NCBI RefSeq assembly: GCF_030767025.1 | Contig: NZ_JASITE010000008.1 | Coordinates: 186,001 to 250,000, forward strand | Length of the DNA stretch: 64,000 nt | Origin: Nocardia sp. CC227C | GTDB lineage: Bacteria > Actinomycetota > Actinomycetes > Mycobacteriales > Mycobacteriaceae | Reading direction: 5' to 3' | Part shown: positions 1 to 6,889 of the stretch, in pieces | Position numbering within the stretch: position 1 is the stretch's first letter | Layout: each line of letters starts with the position of its first letter | The notes under the pieces: generated by a model | Told to the model about the DNA's origin: nothing | The model's database searches: none | What the model saw: the letters and a program-made list of their open reading frames with translations, nothing else | Position numbers and translations under genes: made by a program

Positions 1-462
1 GACCGCGTCGGGATCGAAGAGCGGGTCGACCGGATCGCGCGCGATATGCGCCACCGCGTCCGGCAGCGGCGTGCCGCCCACCTCGACCAGCGGGGCGAGC
101 ATCCAGCCGCCGAAGGTGCGTTGATCCACGAATCGCAGCTCACTGCCGGAATCGAGGGTGGCGACGATGTGGGCGTGCTTCTCCAGGGGCGCGTCGGCGG
201 GCTGCACCAGCATCTGCCCGCTCATGCCCAGGTGCACGACCAGCGCGACATCGGGCTCGTCGAAGGTGAGCCACAGGAATTTGCCGCGGCGCTGCGCCGC
301 CTCCACACGGAGACCGGCCAGCCGCGCGGCCAGATCGTCACCGCCGGGCACATGCCTGCGCACGGAGCGCGGGTGCTTGACGGTGACGGATTCGACGACG
401 CGGCCCGCCACATGTCGGGCGAGGCCGCGTCGTACGACTTCGACTTCGGGAAGCTCGGGCAT
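1..462 (-). CDS. mutM: Formamidopyrimidine-DNA glycosylase, N-terminal part (cut by window edge)
   Basis: This gene encodes a base-excision repair enzyme that removes 8-oxoguanine and other oxidised purines and then cleaves the abasic site. The start is ATG at 462, and the visible product begins MPELPEVEVVRRGL. That is the family signature, with the catalytic Pro and Glu directly after the initiator Met. The conserved Lys lies in RGKFLW and the motif HLGMSGQM follows. About 154 residues are visible. The helix-two-turn-helix and zinc finger lie outside the window. Its start codon overlaps the rnc stop (TGATG), so the two genes are probably translationally coupled. The same rnc-mutM order is found in M. 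tuberculosis (Rv2925c-Rv2924c). Confidence 0.95.
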   Translation of the reverse strand, partial: MPELPEVEVVRRGLARHVAGRVVESVTVKHPRSVRRHVPGGDDLAARLAGLRVEAAQRRGKFLWLTFDEPDVALVVHLGMSGQMLVQPADAPLEKHAHIVATLDSGSELRFVDQRTFGGWMLAPLVEVGGTPLPDAVAHIARDPVDPLFDPDAV

Positions 463-1217
463 CAGGCCCCGGGATTTTCCACGGTCTCGGCGTGCAGTGA
501 CTGATAGGCGGCCCCGGCCGCCTTCTGCTCCGCTTCCTTCTTGGAGCGGCCCACGCCCTGACCGTACGCGCGACCACCGATCACCGCCGTGGCGGTGAAC
601 TCCTTGTCGTGGTCGGGCCCGGTCGAGGTGATCTCGTAACTGGGTACGCCGATGCCGCGCTCCGCGGTCAGCTCTTGCAGACTGGTCTTCCAGTCCAGCC
701 CCGCGCCCATGCGGGGGCCGCGCTCGAGCAGATCCGCGAACAGACGCAGCACCACGCCGCGCGCGACATCGATGCCGTGCTGCAGGTGCACCGCACCCAG
801 CAGCGACTCCATACCGTCGGCGAGAATGCTCGGCTTGTCCCGGCCGCCGGTGAGCTCCTCGCCCTTGCCCAACAGCAGGTGACGGCCGAGACCGCCCTCG
901 CCCAGCCCGCGCGCCACCTCGGCGAGCGCGTGCATGTTGACCACGCTCGCGCGCAGCTTCGCCAGCTCACCCTCGGACTTGTCCGGATGTTCCAGGTACA
1001 GGCGCTCGGTGATGCTCAGACCGAGCACCGAGTCGCCGAGGAACTCCAGACGCTCATTGGTCGGCAGTCCGCCGTTCTCGTACGCGTACGAGCGATGGGT
1101 GAGCGCGAGGCGCAACAGGTCCGGTCGCACATCGACGCCGAGCGCCTCGAGCAGGCTGGTGTGGTCGGCTGAGTCGCCTACGGCGGGTACGTCCGCCGCG
1201 TCCTTGCTGGCGGTCAC
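462..1217 (-). CDS. rnc: Ribonuclease III
   Basis: Double-strand-specific endoribonuclease that processes rRNA precursors and structured mRNAs. The 251-residue product starts with GTG at 1217. The N-terminal catalytic domain carries the signature NERLEFLGDSVL (about residues 54-65) and a second acidic metal-binding region around DGMESLLGA. A double-stranded RNA-binding domain follows from about residue 170 (DWKTSLQEL) to the C-terminus (KKEAEQKAAGAAYQSL). It lies 25 bases downstream of rpmF and overlaps mutM by one base, in a run of five minus-strand genes. Confidence 0.96.
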   Translation of the reverse strand: MTASKDAADVPAVGDSADHTSLLEALGVDVRPDLLRLALTHRSYAYENGGLPTNERLEFLGDSVLGLSITERLYLEHPDKSEGELAKLRASVVNMHALAEVARGLGEGGLGRHLLLGKGEELTGGRDKPSILADGMESLLGAVHLQHGIDVARGVVLRLFADLLERGPRMGAGLDWKTSLQELTAERGIGVPSYEITSTGPDHDKEFTATAVIGGRAYGQGVGRSKKEAEQKAAGAAYQSLHAETVENPGA

Positions 1218-1242
1218 GGTTGCGCTACCGGAGGTCCGGGAA

Positions 1243-1425
1243 TCAGATGGCAGCGGTGACCTGGCGGCCCTTGTAGGTGCCGCAGCTGGGGCACGCGATA
1301 TGCGGCAGGGTCTTCTCGCCGCAGGCCCGGTTCGGGCAGGTGATCAGGGTAGGCGCGGTGGCCTTCCACTGGCTCCGGCGCGAGTGGGTGTTGGCACGAG
1401 ACATCCGGCGCTTCGGAACGGCCAC
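1243..1425 (-). CDS. rpmF: 50S ribosomal protein L32
   Basis: Small structural protein of the large ribosomal subunit, 60 residues. The N-terminus MAVPKRRMSRANTHSRRSQW is typical of L32. The four-cysteine set CPNRAC and CPSC forms the zinc ribbon of the Zn-binding (C+) version. It begins 2 bases after the stop of the upstream DUF177 gene, so the two are almost certainly co-translated. The YceD/DUF177-rpmF pairing is widely conserved in bacteria. Confidence 0.96.
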   Translation of the reverse strand: MAVPKRRMSRANTHSRRSQWKATAPTLITCPNRACGEKTLPHIACPSCGTYKGRQVTAAI

Positions 1426-1427
1426 GA

Positions 1428-2057
1428 CTACTTCTCCTCTGAATCTGAATCGGCTGACTGGTTTGCCCCGGTGCCGTCGGCACCGTTCTGCACGGCGAGG
1501 CTCGCGAGCTTGGCCCAGCGAGGGTCAAGTATCTCATGGCCGTGATCGGAACCCGCAATCGCCATCCGAACCCCGCATTCCGGGCACAGGCCCGGGCAGT
1601 CCGGCTCACACAGCGGCTGCAACGGCAGTTCCAGCCCGACGGCGTCGATGACCACCGGTTCCAGGTCGATCAGGTCGTCGACCAGACGGTGGATCTCGTC
1701 TTCCTCGGTGGTCTGCTCGGTCACGCTGTCCGGGTAGGCGAACAGCTCGGTGAGCCGCAACTCGATCGCGTCGGTGAACGATTCGAGGCAGCGCGAGCAT
1801 TCGCCCTCGATCGGCGCGGAGACCGTGCCGGTGACGAGGACGCCTTCGGATACCGCCTGCAGGGTCAGATCCAGCTCGACCTGCGCACCGGCGGGGATGC
1901 CGACCATTTCGAGGCCGATCTTCGCGTCGGTGGTGACGGTGCGGCGCACCTGCTTCATCGATCCGGGAGCACGTCCGAGACTGCGCACGTCCAGCACGAA
2001 ACCCGCGTCGGTCGCCTGACGACGGTGACGCGGATTGGAACCGGATTGGGCGGACAT
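1428..2057 (-). CDS. YceD/DUF177 family protein
   Basis: Conserved bacterial protein always found just ahead of rpmF. Family members have been linked to 23S rRNA accumulation and maturation, but the activity here is inferred only from the family. The product is about 209 residues from ATG 2057; an in-frame upstream ATG at 2096 would add 13 residues of poor quality. Two cysteine pairs are visible: CSRC (residues 87-90) and a CEPDCPGLCPEC cluster near residues 148-159. These probably form a metal-binding site. It lies between sepIVA (78-base gap) and rpmF (2-base gap). The M. tuberculosis counterpart by position is Rv2926c. Confidence 0.9.
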   Translation of the reverse strand: MSAQSGSNPRHRRQATDAGFVLDVRSLGRAPGSMKQVRRTVTTDAKIGLEMVGIPAGAQVELDLTLQAVSEGVLVTGTVSAPIEGECSRCLESFTDAIELRLTELFAYPDSVTEQTTEEDEIHRLVDDLIDLEPVVIDAVGLELPLQPLCEPDCPGLCPECGVRMAIAGSDHGHEILDPRWAKLASLAVQNGADGTGANQSADSDSEEK

Positions 2058-2135
2058 CACGAACTCACTCACGCTCGGTGTGGAATGGGCAACCACTCAA
2101 CAATACGGGACGAGCCGGTGCGTGCCCAAATCCGT

Positions 2136-2882
2136 TCAGCGCCGGAAGTCGGCCGCGTAATCCGGAACGCTCGGCGCGGTACGCACCTGCGTGCGACCCC
2201 GGCCGACCACGCGCAGCGCGTTGTTCAGCGTGTCCTCGAAGTCGGCGAGCTTGCCGTCGACGTACTGGTCGCATTCCTCGCGCAGCCGGTCCGCCTCCGC
2301 CTGGGCGGTGTCGATGAGCCGCGCGGATTCGGCGTGCGCGGCGCGCACCACCTCGGTCTGCGAGACCAGGCGCTCCTGTTCGGCCTTGCCGTCGGCGACC
2401 GACCGGTCGTAGGACGCCTGTCCGGCCGCGGTCATCCGCTCGGCCTCGGTGCGGGCGCGGGCGGTGACCGCCTCGAATTCGGCCTTGCCCTCGGCCACGG
2501 TGCGCTCGGCCTCCTGCTCCGCCGAGCCGACGAGGTGATCGGCGTGCGCGCGGGCCTCGGCCACCATGCGGTCGGCGTGCGCCTTGGCGTCGGCCAGGAT
2601 GCGGTCGGCTTCCTCGCGCGCGGAGGTGACCGTGTGATCGGCCTGCTGATTGGCGGTGGAGACGGTGGTGTCGGCGGCCGTGCGGGCATCGGTGACGATC
2701 TTGTCGCGGTGGTCGAGCACGTCCTGGGCGTCATCGAGTTCGCCGGGCAGGGCCTCGCGCACGTCGTCGAGCAGCTCCAGCACTTCGCCTCTGGGCACGA
2801 TGCAGTTGCGGGTGGGCGGAATCCCGCGTGCCTCTTCGACTATGGCGACGAGCTCGTCGAGTGCTTCGAATACCCGGTACAT
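2136..2882 (-). CDS. sepIVA: DivIVA-like coiled-coil cell-division protein (SepIVA type)
   Basis: The 248-residue protein has a short N-terminal DivIVA-like segment (MYRVFEALDELVAIVEEARG) followed by a long Ala/Glu/Arg-rich coiled coil. The coil runs from about residue 55 to 215, with heptad-like repeats such as ADRILADAKAHADRMVAEAR. In mycobacteria the orthologous position (Rv2927c) encodes SepIVA, an essential division and peptidoglycan-synthesis factor that lies ahead of the same DUF177-rpmF-rnc-mutM set. The septal role is therefore inferred from family and synteny. It is the first gene of the minus-strand run, and the promoter should lie between 2883 and 3131, divergent from the GtrA gene. 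Confidence 0.88.
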   Translation of the reverse strand: MYRVFEALDELVAIVEEARGIPPTRNCIVPRGEVLELLDDVREALPGELDDAQDVLDHRDKIVTDARTAADTTVSTANQQADHTVTSAREEADRILADAKAHADRMVAEARAHADHLVGSAEQEAERTVAEGKAEFEAVTARARTEAERMTAAGQASYDRSVADGKAEQERLVSQTEVVRAAHAESARLIDTAQAEADRLREECDQYVDGKLADFEDTLNNALRVVGRGRTQVRTAPSVPDYAADFRR

Positions 2883-3131
2883 ACTGCTACCCCACTTTTC
2901 CTGCCGGACTCACGGTGCCACTCTCCGTTTCTGGCCAGTGTGCCCCGAGGCGCGGCTGTCAACTGTGTGCGACTCCGGCGTGTCGGTCACTGTTTCCTAG
3001 CGCACAGAGTGTCTCGCAGGCCACAGAATGAAGTGGAGGAAAACCCTCCGGTTGATGCTACATTTATCCGAGACAGCGCAGTCGCACCTGGCCCACCGGC
3101 TCCGGTTCGGCGAGTTCGATCGGAAGAGACC

Positions 3132-3647
3132 ATGACCGTCCTGGATCTACCGCAGCGGGCCACCCTTCCCGCCGGAAACGTCCTCGCCGTCTACACCGAC
3201 GGTTACCTCGCGCTGCGGCGCGGCTGGGCGCACTGGATCGGACAGCTCGGCTCCTTCCTGCGCGGCGAGCACGCCTTCGCCCAGTTGATCCGCTTCGCCC
3301 TGGTCGGCGGTCTCAGCAATATCGGCTACCTGATGCTGTTCGTGGCGCTGTACGGCAGCGGCGCGCAACTTGCCAATCTGGCCGGGTCGGTGGTGAGCAC
3401 GGCCATGGCGAACGAACTGCACCGCCGCCTCACCTTCCACGCCTCGGAACGCGTGCGCTGGCACACCGCCCAGATCGAGGGCGGCGCGCTGGCCCTGACC
3501 GGACTGGCCATCACCGCGGGAGCCATCGCCCTGCTCGAGTGGACGGCGCCGCAACTGGGCGGCCCCGCCCAAGCCGCCGCGGTCCTCGGCATCACCGCCG
3601 GCGTCGGCACCCTGCGCTTCCTGACCCTGCGACTCTGGGTGTTCTAG
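3132..3647 (+). CDS. GtrA family membrane protein
   Basis: A 171-residue integral membrane protein of the GtrA/DPMS family, small proteins that help move polyprenyl-linked sugars across the membrane in cell-wall or teichoic-acid glycosylation. The start is ATG 3132, preceded by GGAAGAG. Four hydrophobic segments are seen, at about residues 53-73, 78-98, 117-140 and 147-166. The family hallmark is the first segment (LIRFALVGGLSNIGYLMLF) with the Arg/Gly/Asn pattern, followed by FHASERVRW between helices 2 and 3. No glycosyltransferase lies beside it, so the sugar substrate is unknown. It is divergent from sepIVA. Confidence 0.88.
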   Translation: MTVLDLPQRATLPAGNVLAVYTDGYLALRRGWAHWIGQLGSFLRGEHAFAQLIRFALVGGLSNIGYLMLFVALYGSGAQLANLAGSVVSTAMANELHRRLTFHASERVRWHTAQIEGGALALTGLAITAGAIALLEWTAPQLGGPAQAAAVLGITAGVGTLRFLTLRLWVF

Positions 3648-4283
3648 CGGCCACCTCGTGACCGCACGCCGGTTCCGAGTACGCCCACCCCGCGCTTTCC
3701 GGATGCGCCCGCGACGCTGCGCAGCCGCCGACGCACCCGCGCACCCGACTGAGCCGCACGGTGATCGTCGGGTACGAGCCACCACAGTCCGAGAGCCGCG
3801 TGAGTCGGCGAAGCACACGCACCGGTTGGGCGTATCCGGCGGCTGCGTCCGTGCCGGTCGGTCGTATGGCTTGTCGGGGAGCCGGTCGGCGGCGGTAGCG
3901 GAGCCTGCTCGCGGTGCGGGAAATCGTGCTCCGGAAATCAGGGGAACCCGGGCGCGGTGTGGCGCGTCCAAGGAAGGCATAGCGGTTCGGAGCCGGTGCG
4001 GGCCGCTTCGGTTCCGTATCGCGTCGGCCGGTTGCCGGTTCGGTGCAGCGCCAAGGCGGTTCGGCGGCGGTGTGGTGCGGGGTCACCTCGGTTCAGTGCG
4101 ATTCGGTTCAGTGCGATTCGGTTCAGTGCGATTGTCGGGAGGTTCAGCCATGAAGCGTTATGCGGGAAGCCGGGTCGGGCGGCGCGGCGGTGGGGTGTCG
4201 GGAGCGCCTGCGTGCCAGCGGGTTCCGGGGCGGGCCGGGGTGCACCGCGCGATCGTCCGCTCCGTCGACCGTCGGCGCGGCGC
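3648..4283 (+). other. 636-bp non-coding gap with no convincing gene
   Basis: No reading frame here has codon usage, a ribosome binding site or a product that looks real. The translations are Arg/Gly-rich and read equally poorly on both strands. The gap holds one small tandem repeat (4089-4133). It may be the decayed remains of a gene or the 5' region of the gene that starts at 4284. Confidence 0.5.
4089..4133 (+). repeat. 15-bp tandem repeat, three perfect copies
   Basis: The unit CGGTTCAGTGCGATT occurs three times without mismatch at 4089-4103, 4104-4118 and 4119-4133. The motif is 15 bp, so if it were translated it would keep frame, but no gene covers it convincingly. It lies about 150 bp upstream of the AbiEi/DUF559-type gene. 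Confidence 0.95.
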
Positions 4284-5402
4284 GTGAGCGCCGGGCCGGT
4301 GCACCGGCGACCCGAAGTGCTGCTGGCGGGGGTCGGGGACGACGAGATCCGGCGGCGGTGCGCGGGTGGCACGTGGCGGCGGGTGCGGCGCGGGGTGTAC
4401 ACCGAGCAGGCGGTGTACGCGGATCTCGGTGCGGCCGAACGACATCGGCTGTTGATCGAGGCGGCCGTGCCCGGGCTGTCGGTGGAGGCGATCGTGAGTC
4501 ACCTGTCGGCGGCGGTGCTGTACGGGGCCCCGGTCCCGGTGGCGGAGCTGGAGCGGGTGTGCGTGACACGCAATCGGCGCAACGGCGGGCGGGTGCGGAC
4601 CGACGTTCGGGTGCACTGCGCGCGGGTGGACCGCGTGGTCGAGCTGGGCGGGCTGGTGGTGACCACGCCCGCGCGCACCATCGTCGATCTCGCGCGCACG
4701 CTGCCGTTCGAGGCCGCGGTGGTGGCCGGTGACGCCATCGCCCGCCGATTCGGGGTCAGCGCCCTCGATCTGGAGGAAGAACTCGGGACGGCCAAGCGCC
4801 GCCACGGCTGCACCCAGGCGCACCGGGTGGCGGAGTTCCTGGACCCGCACAGCGCCAGCATCGGCGAATCCCGCAGCCGCGTCCTGTTCCGACACCTCGG
4901 CCTCCCGGTCCCGTACTCCCGCGGCGAGGTCTTCACCACCGGAGGCCGCCTGGTCGACCACGTCGACTTCTACTTCCCCGACACCGGCGTCATCGGCCTC
5001 TTCGACCAACACCGCCCCACGCGAGCCGCAGCGACCGACCCGGCAACAGCCCACGCGGCCGGAACCCACGTGGCGGCGGCCCACGCGTCAGGGCCCCACG
5101 CAGCGGGGACCCACGCGTCAGGGCCCCACGCAGCGGGGACCCACGCCACAGGGTCCCCGGCGACAGGGACCCGTGCGGCAAGGACCGATGCGGCAGCGAG
5201 CCGAGCGGCCATGCGCCGCGAGGAATCCCTGCGCGCCTTGGGTTTCCACGTGGTCCGCTGGACCGCCGCCGAACTCCCCTCCCCCGAGATCGGAGCCCGG
5301 GTCCGCGCCGCCCTCACCCGCGCCCGCCGCCTCAACCGCGCGGGCTACATCCACCAGGCGCCCCTCCCCACCCCACAACCCCTCACCATCCGCGCGCTGT
5401 AG
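4284..5402 (+). CDS. AbiEi-like winged-helix / DUF559 nuclease-fold protein with internal repeats
   Basis: The product has about 372 residues if started at GTG 4284. Residues about 10-50 (VLLAGVGDDEIRRRCAGGTW...RGVYTE) match the winged-helix start of actinobacterial proteins annotated as type IV AbiEi antitoxin-like. The middle section ends in the conserved TPARTIVDLAR. The C-terminus resembles the DUF559/Vsr-like endonuclease fold: GESRSRVLFRHLGLPVP, then VDHVDFYFPDTGVIGLFD, then ESLRALGFHVVRWTAAEL. A 50-60-residue His/Ala/Gly/Thr repeat tract is inserted between the last two blocks, where the fold normally has a short loop. No AbiEii toxin gene is adjacent. Function is unknown, and the frame remains open upstream of 4284, so the start is uncertain. 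Confidence 0.75.
   Translation: MSAGPVHRRPEVLLAGVGDDEIRRRCAGGTWRRVRRGVYTEQAVYADLGAAERHRLLIEAAVPGLSVEAIVSHLSAAVLYGAPVPVAELERVCVTRNRRNGGRVRTDVRVHCARVDRVVELGGLVVTTPARTIVDLARTLPFEAAVVAGDAIARRFGVSALDLEEELGTAKRRHGCTQAHRVAEFLDPHSASIGESRSRVLFRHLGLPVPYSRGEVFTTGGRLVDHVDFYFPDTGVIGLFDQHRPTRAAATDPATAHAAGTHVAAAHASGPHAAGTHASGPHAAGTHATGSPATGTRAARTDAAASRAAMRREESLRALGFHVVRWTAAELPSPEIGARVRAALTRARRLNRAGYIHQAPLPTPQPLTIRAL
5051..5200 (+). repeat. 30-bp coding tandem repeat inside the DUF559-type gene
   Basis: Two identical 30-bp units lie at 5081-5110 and 5111-5140 (beginning CCACGCGTCAGGGCCCCACG). Degenerate copies lie on each side, at 5051-5080, 5141-5170 and beyond. Each unit is itself two related 15-bp halves, encoding five-residue motifs such as HASGP and HAAGT. 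The identical copies indicate recent duplication. The unit length keeps the reading frame. Confidence 0.92.
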
Positions 5403-5665
5403 CGCCGGAACACCCGCCCGCATCAGCGCCTGCGTCACCTGCAAGCCGAGTGCCGCAGCGCGGGTGCGTACGGCTGCCTGCCCCAATGCGCGGGCGGGCA
5501 ACACAGTGACGGAGTGGGAGTGCCCGGGGTGCTGTCGGCGATCGCCGCGGAACGCTGACCGGCGGGGCGAGTCGTGTGCACGGTGCGAGACCCGCGCATT
5601 TCCAGCCGACCTCCCGGAACCGGTGGACTACCCGGTCGTGCGCCCGTGGGGCACGGGCGAAGTGC

Positions 5666-6151
5666 TCACTTGCGGCGTTCGGCGATACGGGCCAGCAGGC
5701 GCTTGTGGACCGGTTCGGGGAGGAGGTCGGAGACGTCGCCGCCGAGGGTGGCGACCTCCTTGGTGAGCGAGCTGGAGATGAAGCCGCGCAGCGGGTCACC
5801 GGCGATGAAGTAGGTGTCGACGCCGGTGAGCTTGCGGTTCATCTGCGCCATCTGCATTTCGTAGCCGAAGTCGGTGGCGTCGCGCAGGCCCTTCACGATG
5901 GCGGTGATGCCCTGCTGCTTGGCGAATTCGACGAGCAGGCCCTGCCAGCGCTCCACCCGTACGTTCGGCAGGTGCGCGGTGACCTCGCGGATCATCTCGA
6001 TGCGCTCGTCGACGGTGAACATGCCCTGCTTGTTCGGATTCACCACGACCGTCACCACGACCTCGTCGAACTGCGCGGCCGCGCGGGTGATCACATCGAG
6101 ATGTCCGTTGTGCACCGGGTCGAAGGACCCCGGGCAGATTGCTCCAGCCAT
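5666..6151 (-). CDS. coaD: Phosphopantetheine adenylyltransferase
   Basis: Catalyses the fourth step of coenzyme A synthesis, making dephospho-CoA from 4'-phosphopantetheine and ATP. The 161-residue length is standard. The nucleotidyltransferase signature GSFDPVHNGH occupies residues 8-17, with the two catalytic His residues at 14 and 17. The C-terminal ISSSLTKE motif and the substrate-binding VKGLRDATDF are intact. It lies 23 bases after rsmD in the pyc-rsmD-coaD run, the same order as M. tuberculosis Rv2967c-Rv2965c. Confidence 0.97.
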   Translation of the reverse strand: MAGAICPGSFDPVHNGHLDVITRAAAQFDEVVVTVVVNPNKQGMFTVDERIEMIREVTAHLPNVRVERWQGLLVEFAKQQGITAIVKGLRDATDFGYEMQMAQMNRKLTGVDTYFIAGDPLRGFISSSLTKEVATLGGDVSDLLPEPVHKRLLARIAERRK

Positions 6152-6174
6152 GGGCCGACGCTAGCAGGCGCCGC

Positions 6175-6741
6175 TCACGACTGTGCCTCGTACTCCGCCA
6201 GGTCGATCCGGGTCTCCCCGTAGGTGCGGGCCTTCAGCGGATAATACCCTGCGGGCCAGGCGAGTTCCGGTGAGCGGCTGGAGCGTTCCACCACCACGAG
6301 CGCCCCGTCGGCCAGCCACCCGTTGGCGGCGAGCAGACCGAGATCGGCGATCACCCCGGTTACGTCCAGGGCGTACGGCGGATCGGAGAACACCAGATCG
6401 TAGGGCCCGTCGGCGGGCGGGGACGCCAGCACCGCCGCCACGCTCCCCTGCCGCAGTTCGGCCCCGGGCAGCCCGAGATCACCGATATTGCCCCGGATCA
6501 CGCCGGCCGCCTTGCGATCCGACTCCACCAGCAGCGCCCGCGACGCCCCGCGCGACAGCGCCTCCAGTCCCAGCGCCCCGGAGCCCGCGTACAGGTCCAC
6601 GACCCGGATCCCGTCGAAATCCAGCCGGGCGGCGAGCACGCTGAACAGCGCCTCGCGCACCCGATCGGAGGTGGGGCGGGTCCCGGCGGGCGGCACCCGC
6701 AACCGCCGCCCGCCCGCGCTGCCCGCGACGATTCGAGTCAC
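6175..6741 (-). CDS. rsmD: 16S rRNA (guanine966-N2)-methyltransferase
   Basis: SAM-dependent methyltransferase acting on 16S rRNA of the 30S subunit. I chose GTG 6741, giving 188 residues that begin VTRIVAGSAGGRRL, the usual N-terminus; longer in-frame starts add an Arg-rich, non-conserved stretch. The SAM-binding loop is VVDLYAGSGALGLEALSRG (about residues 47-65), and the catalytic SDPPY motif lies near residue 118. Upstream TSDRVREALFSVL is also family-typical. It is 148 bases downstream of pyc and 23 bases upstream of coaD. Confidence 0.94.
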   Translation of the reverse strand: MTRIVAGSAGGRRLRVPPAGTRPTSDRVREALFSVLAARLDFDGIRVVDLYAGSGALGLEALSRGASRALLVESDRKAAGVIRGNIGDLGLPGAELRQGSVAAVLASPPADGPYDLVFSDPPYALDVTGVIADLGLLAANGWLADGALVVVERSSRSPELAWPAGYYPLKARTYGETRIDLAEYEAQS

Positions 6742-6889
6742 CGGGGCACCCCGCGGACCGATGACATCGCACCGCCCTCGCGCGACCCGACACCATCTCC
6801 GCACCGAATCGCCGCCCGGCCGAGAGCGGCGAACGATACGCGGCGCTTCGCTGCCGTCGCCCGCGCACCGGCCGCTCGCGTCATCGGGC

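Noticed and set aside
1536..3131. Long plus-strand extension upstream of the GtrA gene
   Set aside because: It runs antisense through the DUF177 and sepIVA genes. The GtrA domain begins cleanly at ATG 3132 with its own ribosome binding site.
3658..4287. 209-codon plus-strand frame in the gap before the DUF559-type gene
   Set aside because: Arg/Gly-rich translation, no ribosome binding site, no recognisable domain, and it includes the 15-bp repeats.
5051..5200. Possible CRISPR array
   Set aside because: Repeats are directly adjacent with no spacers, in coding frame, and there are no cas genes in the window.
4284..5402. AbiE toxin-antitoxin system
   Set aside because: Only an AbiEi-like winged-helix N-terminus is seen; no AbiEii nucleotidyltransferase toxin gene lies next to it, and the C-terminus is nuclease-like.
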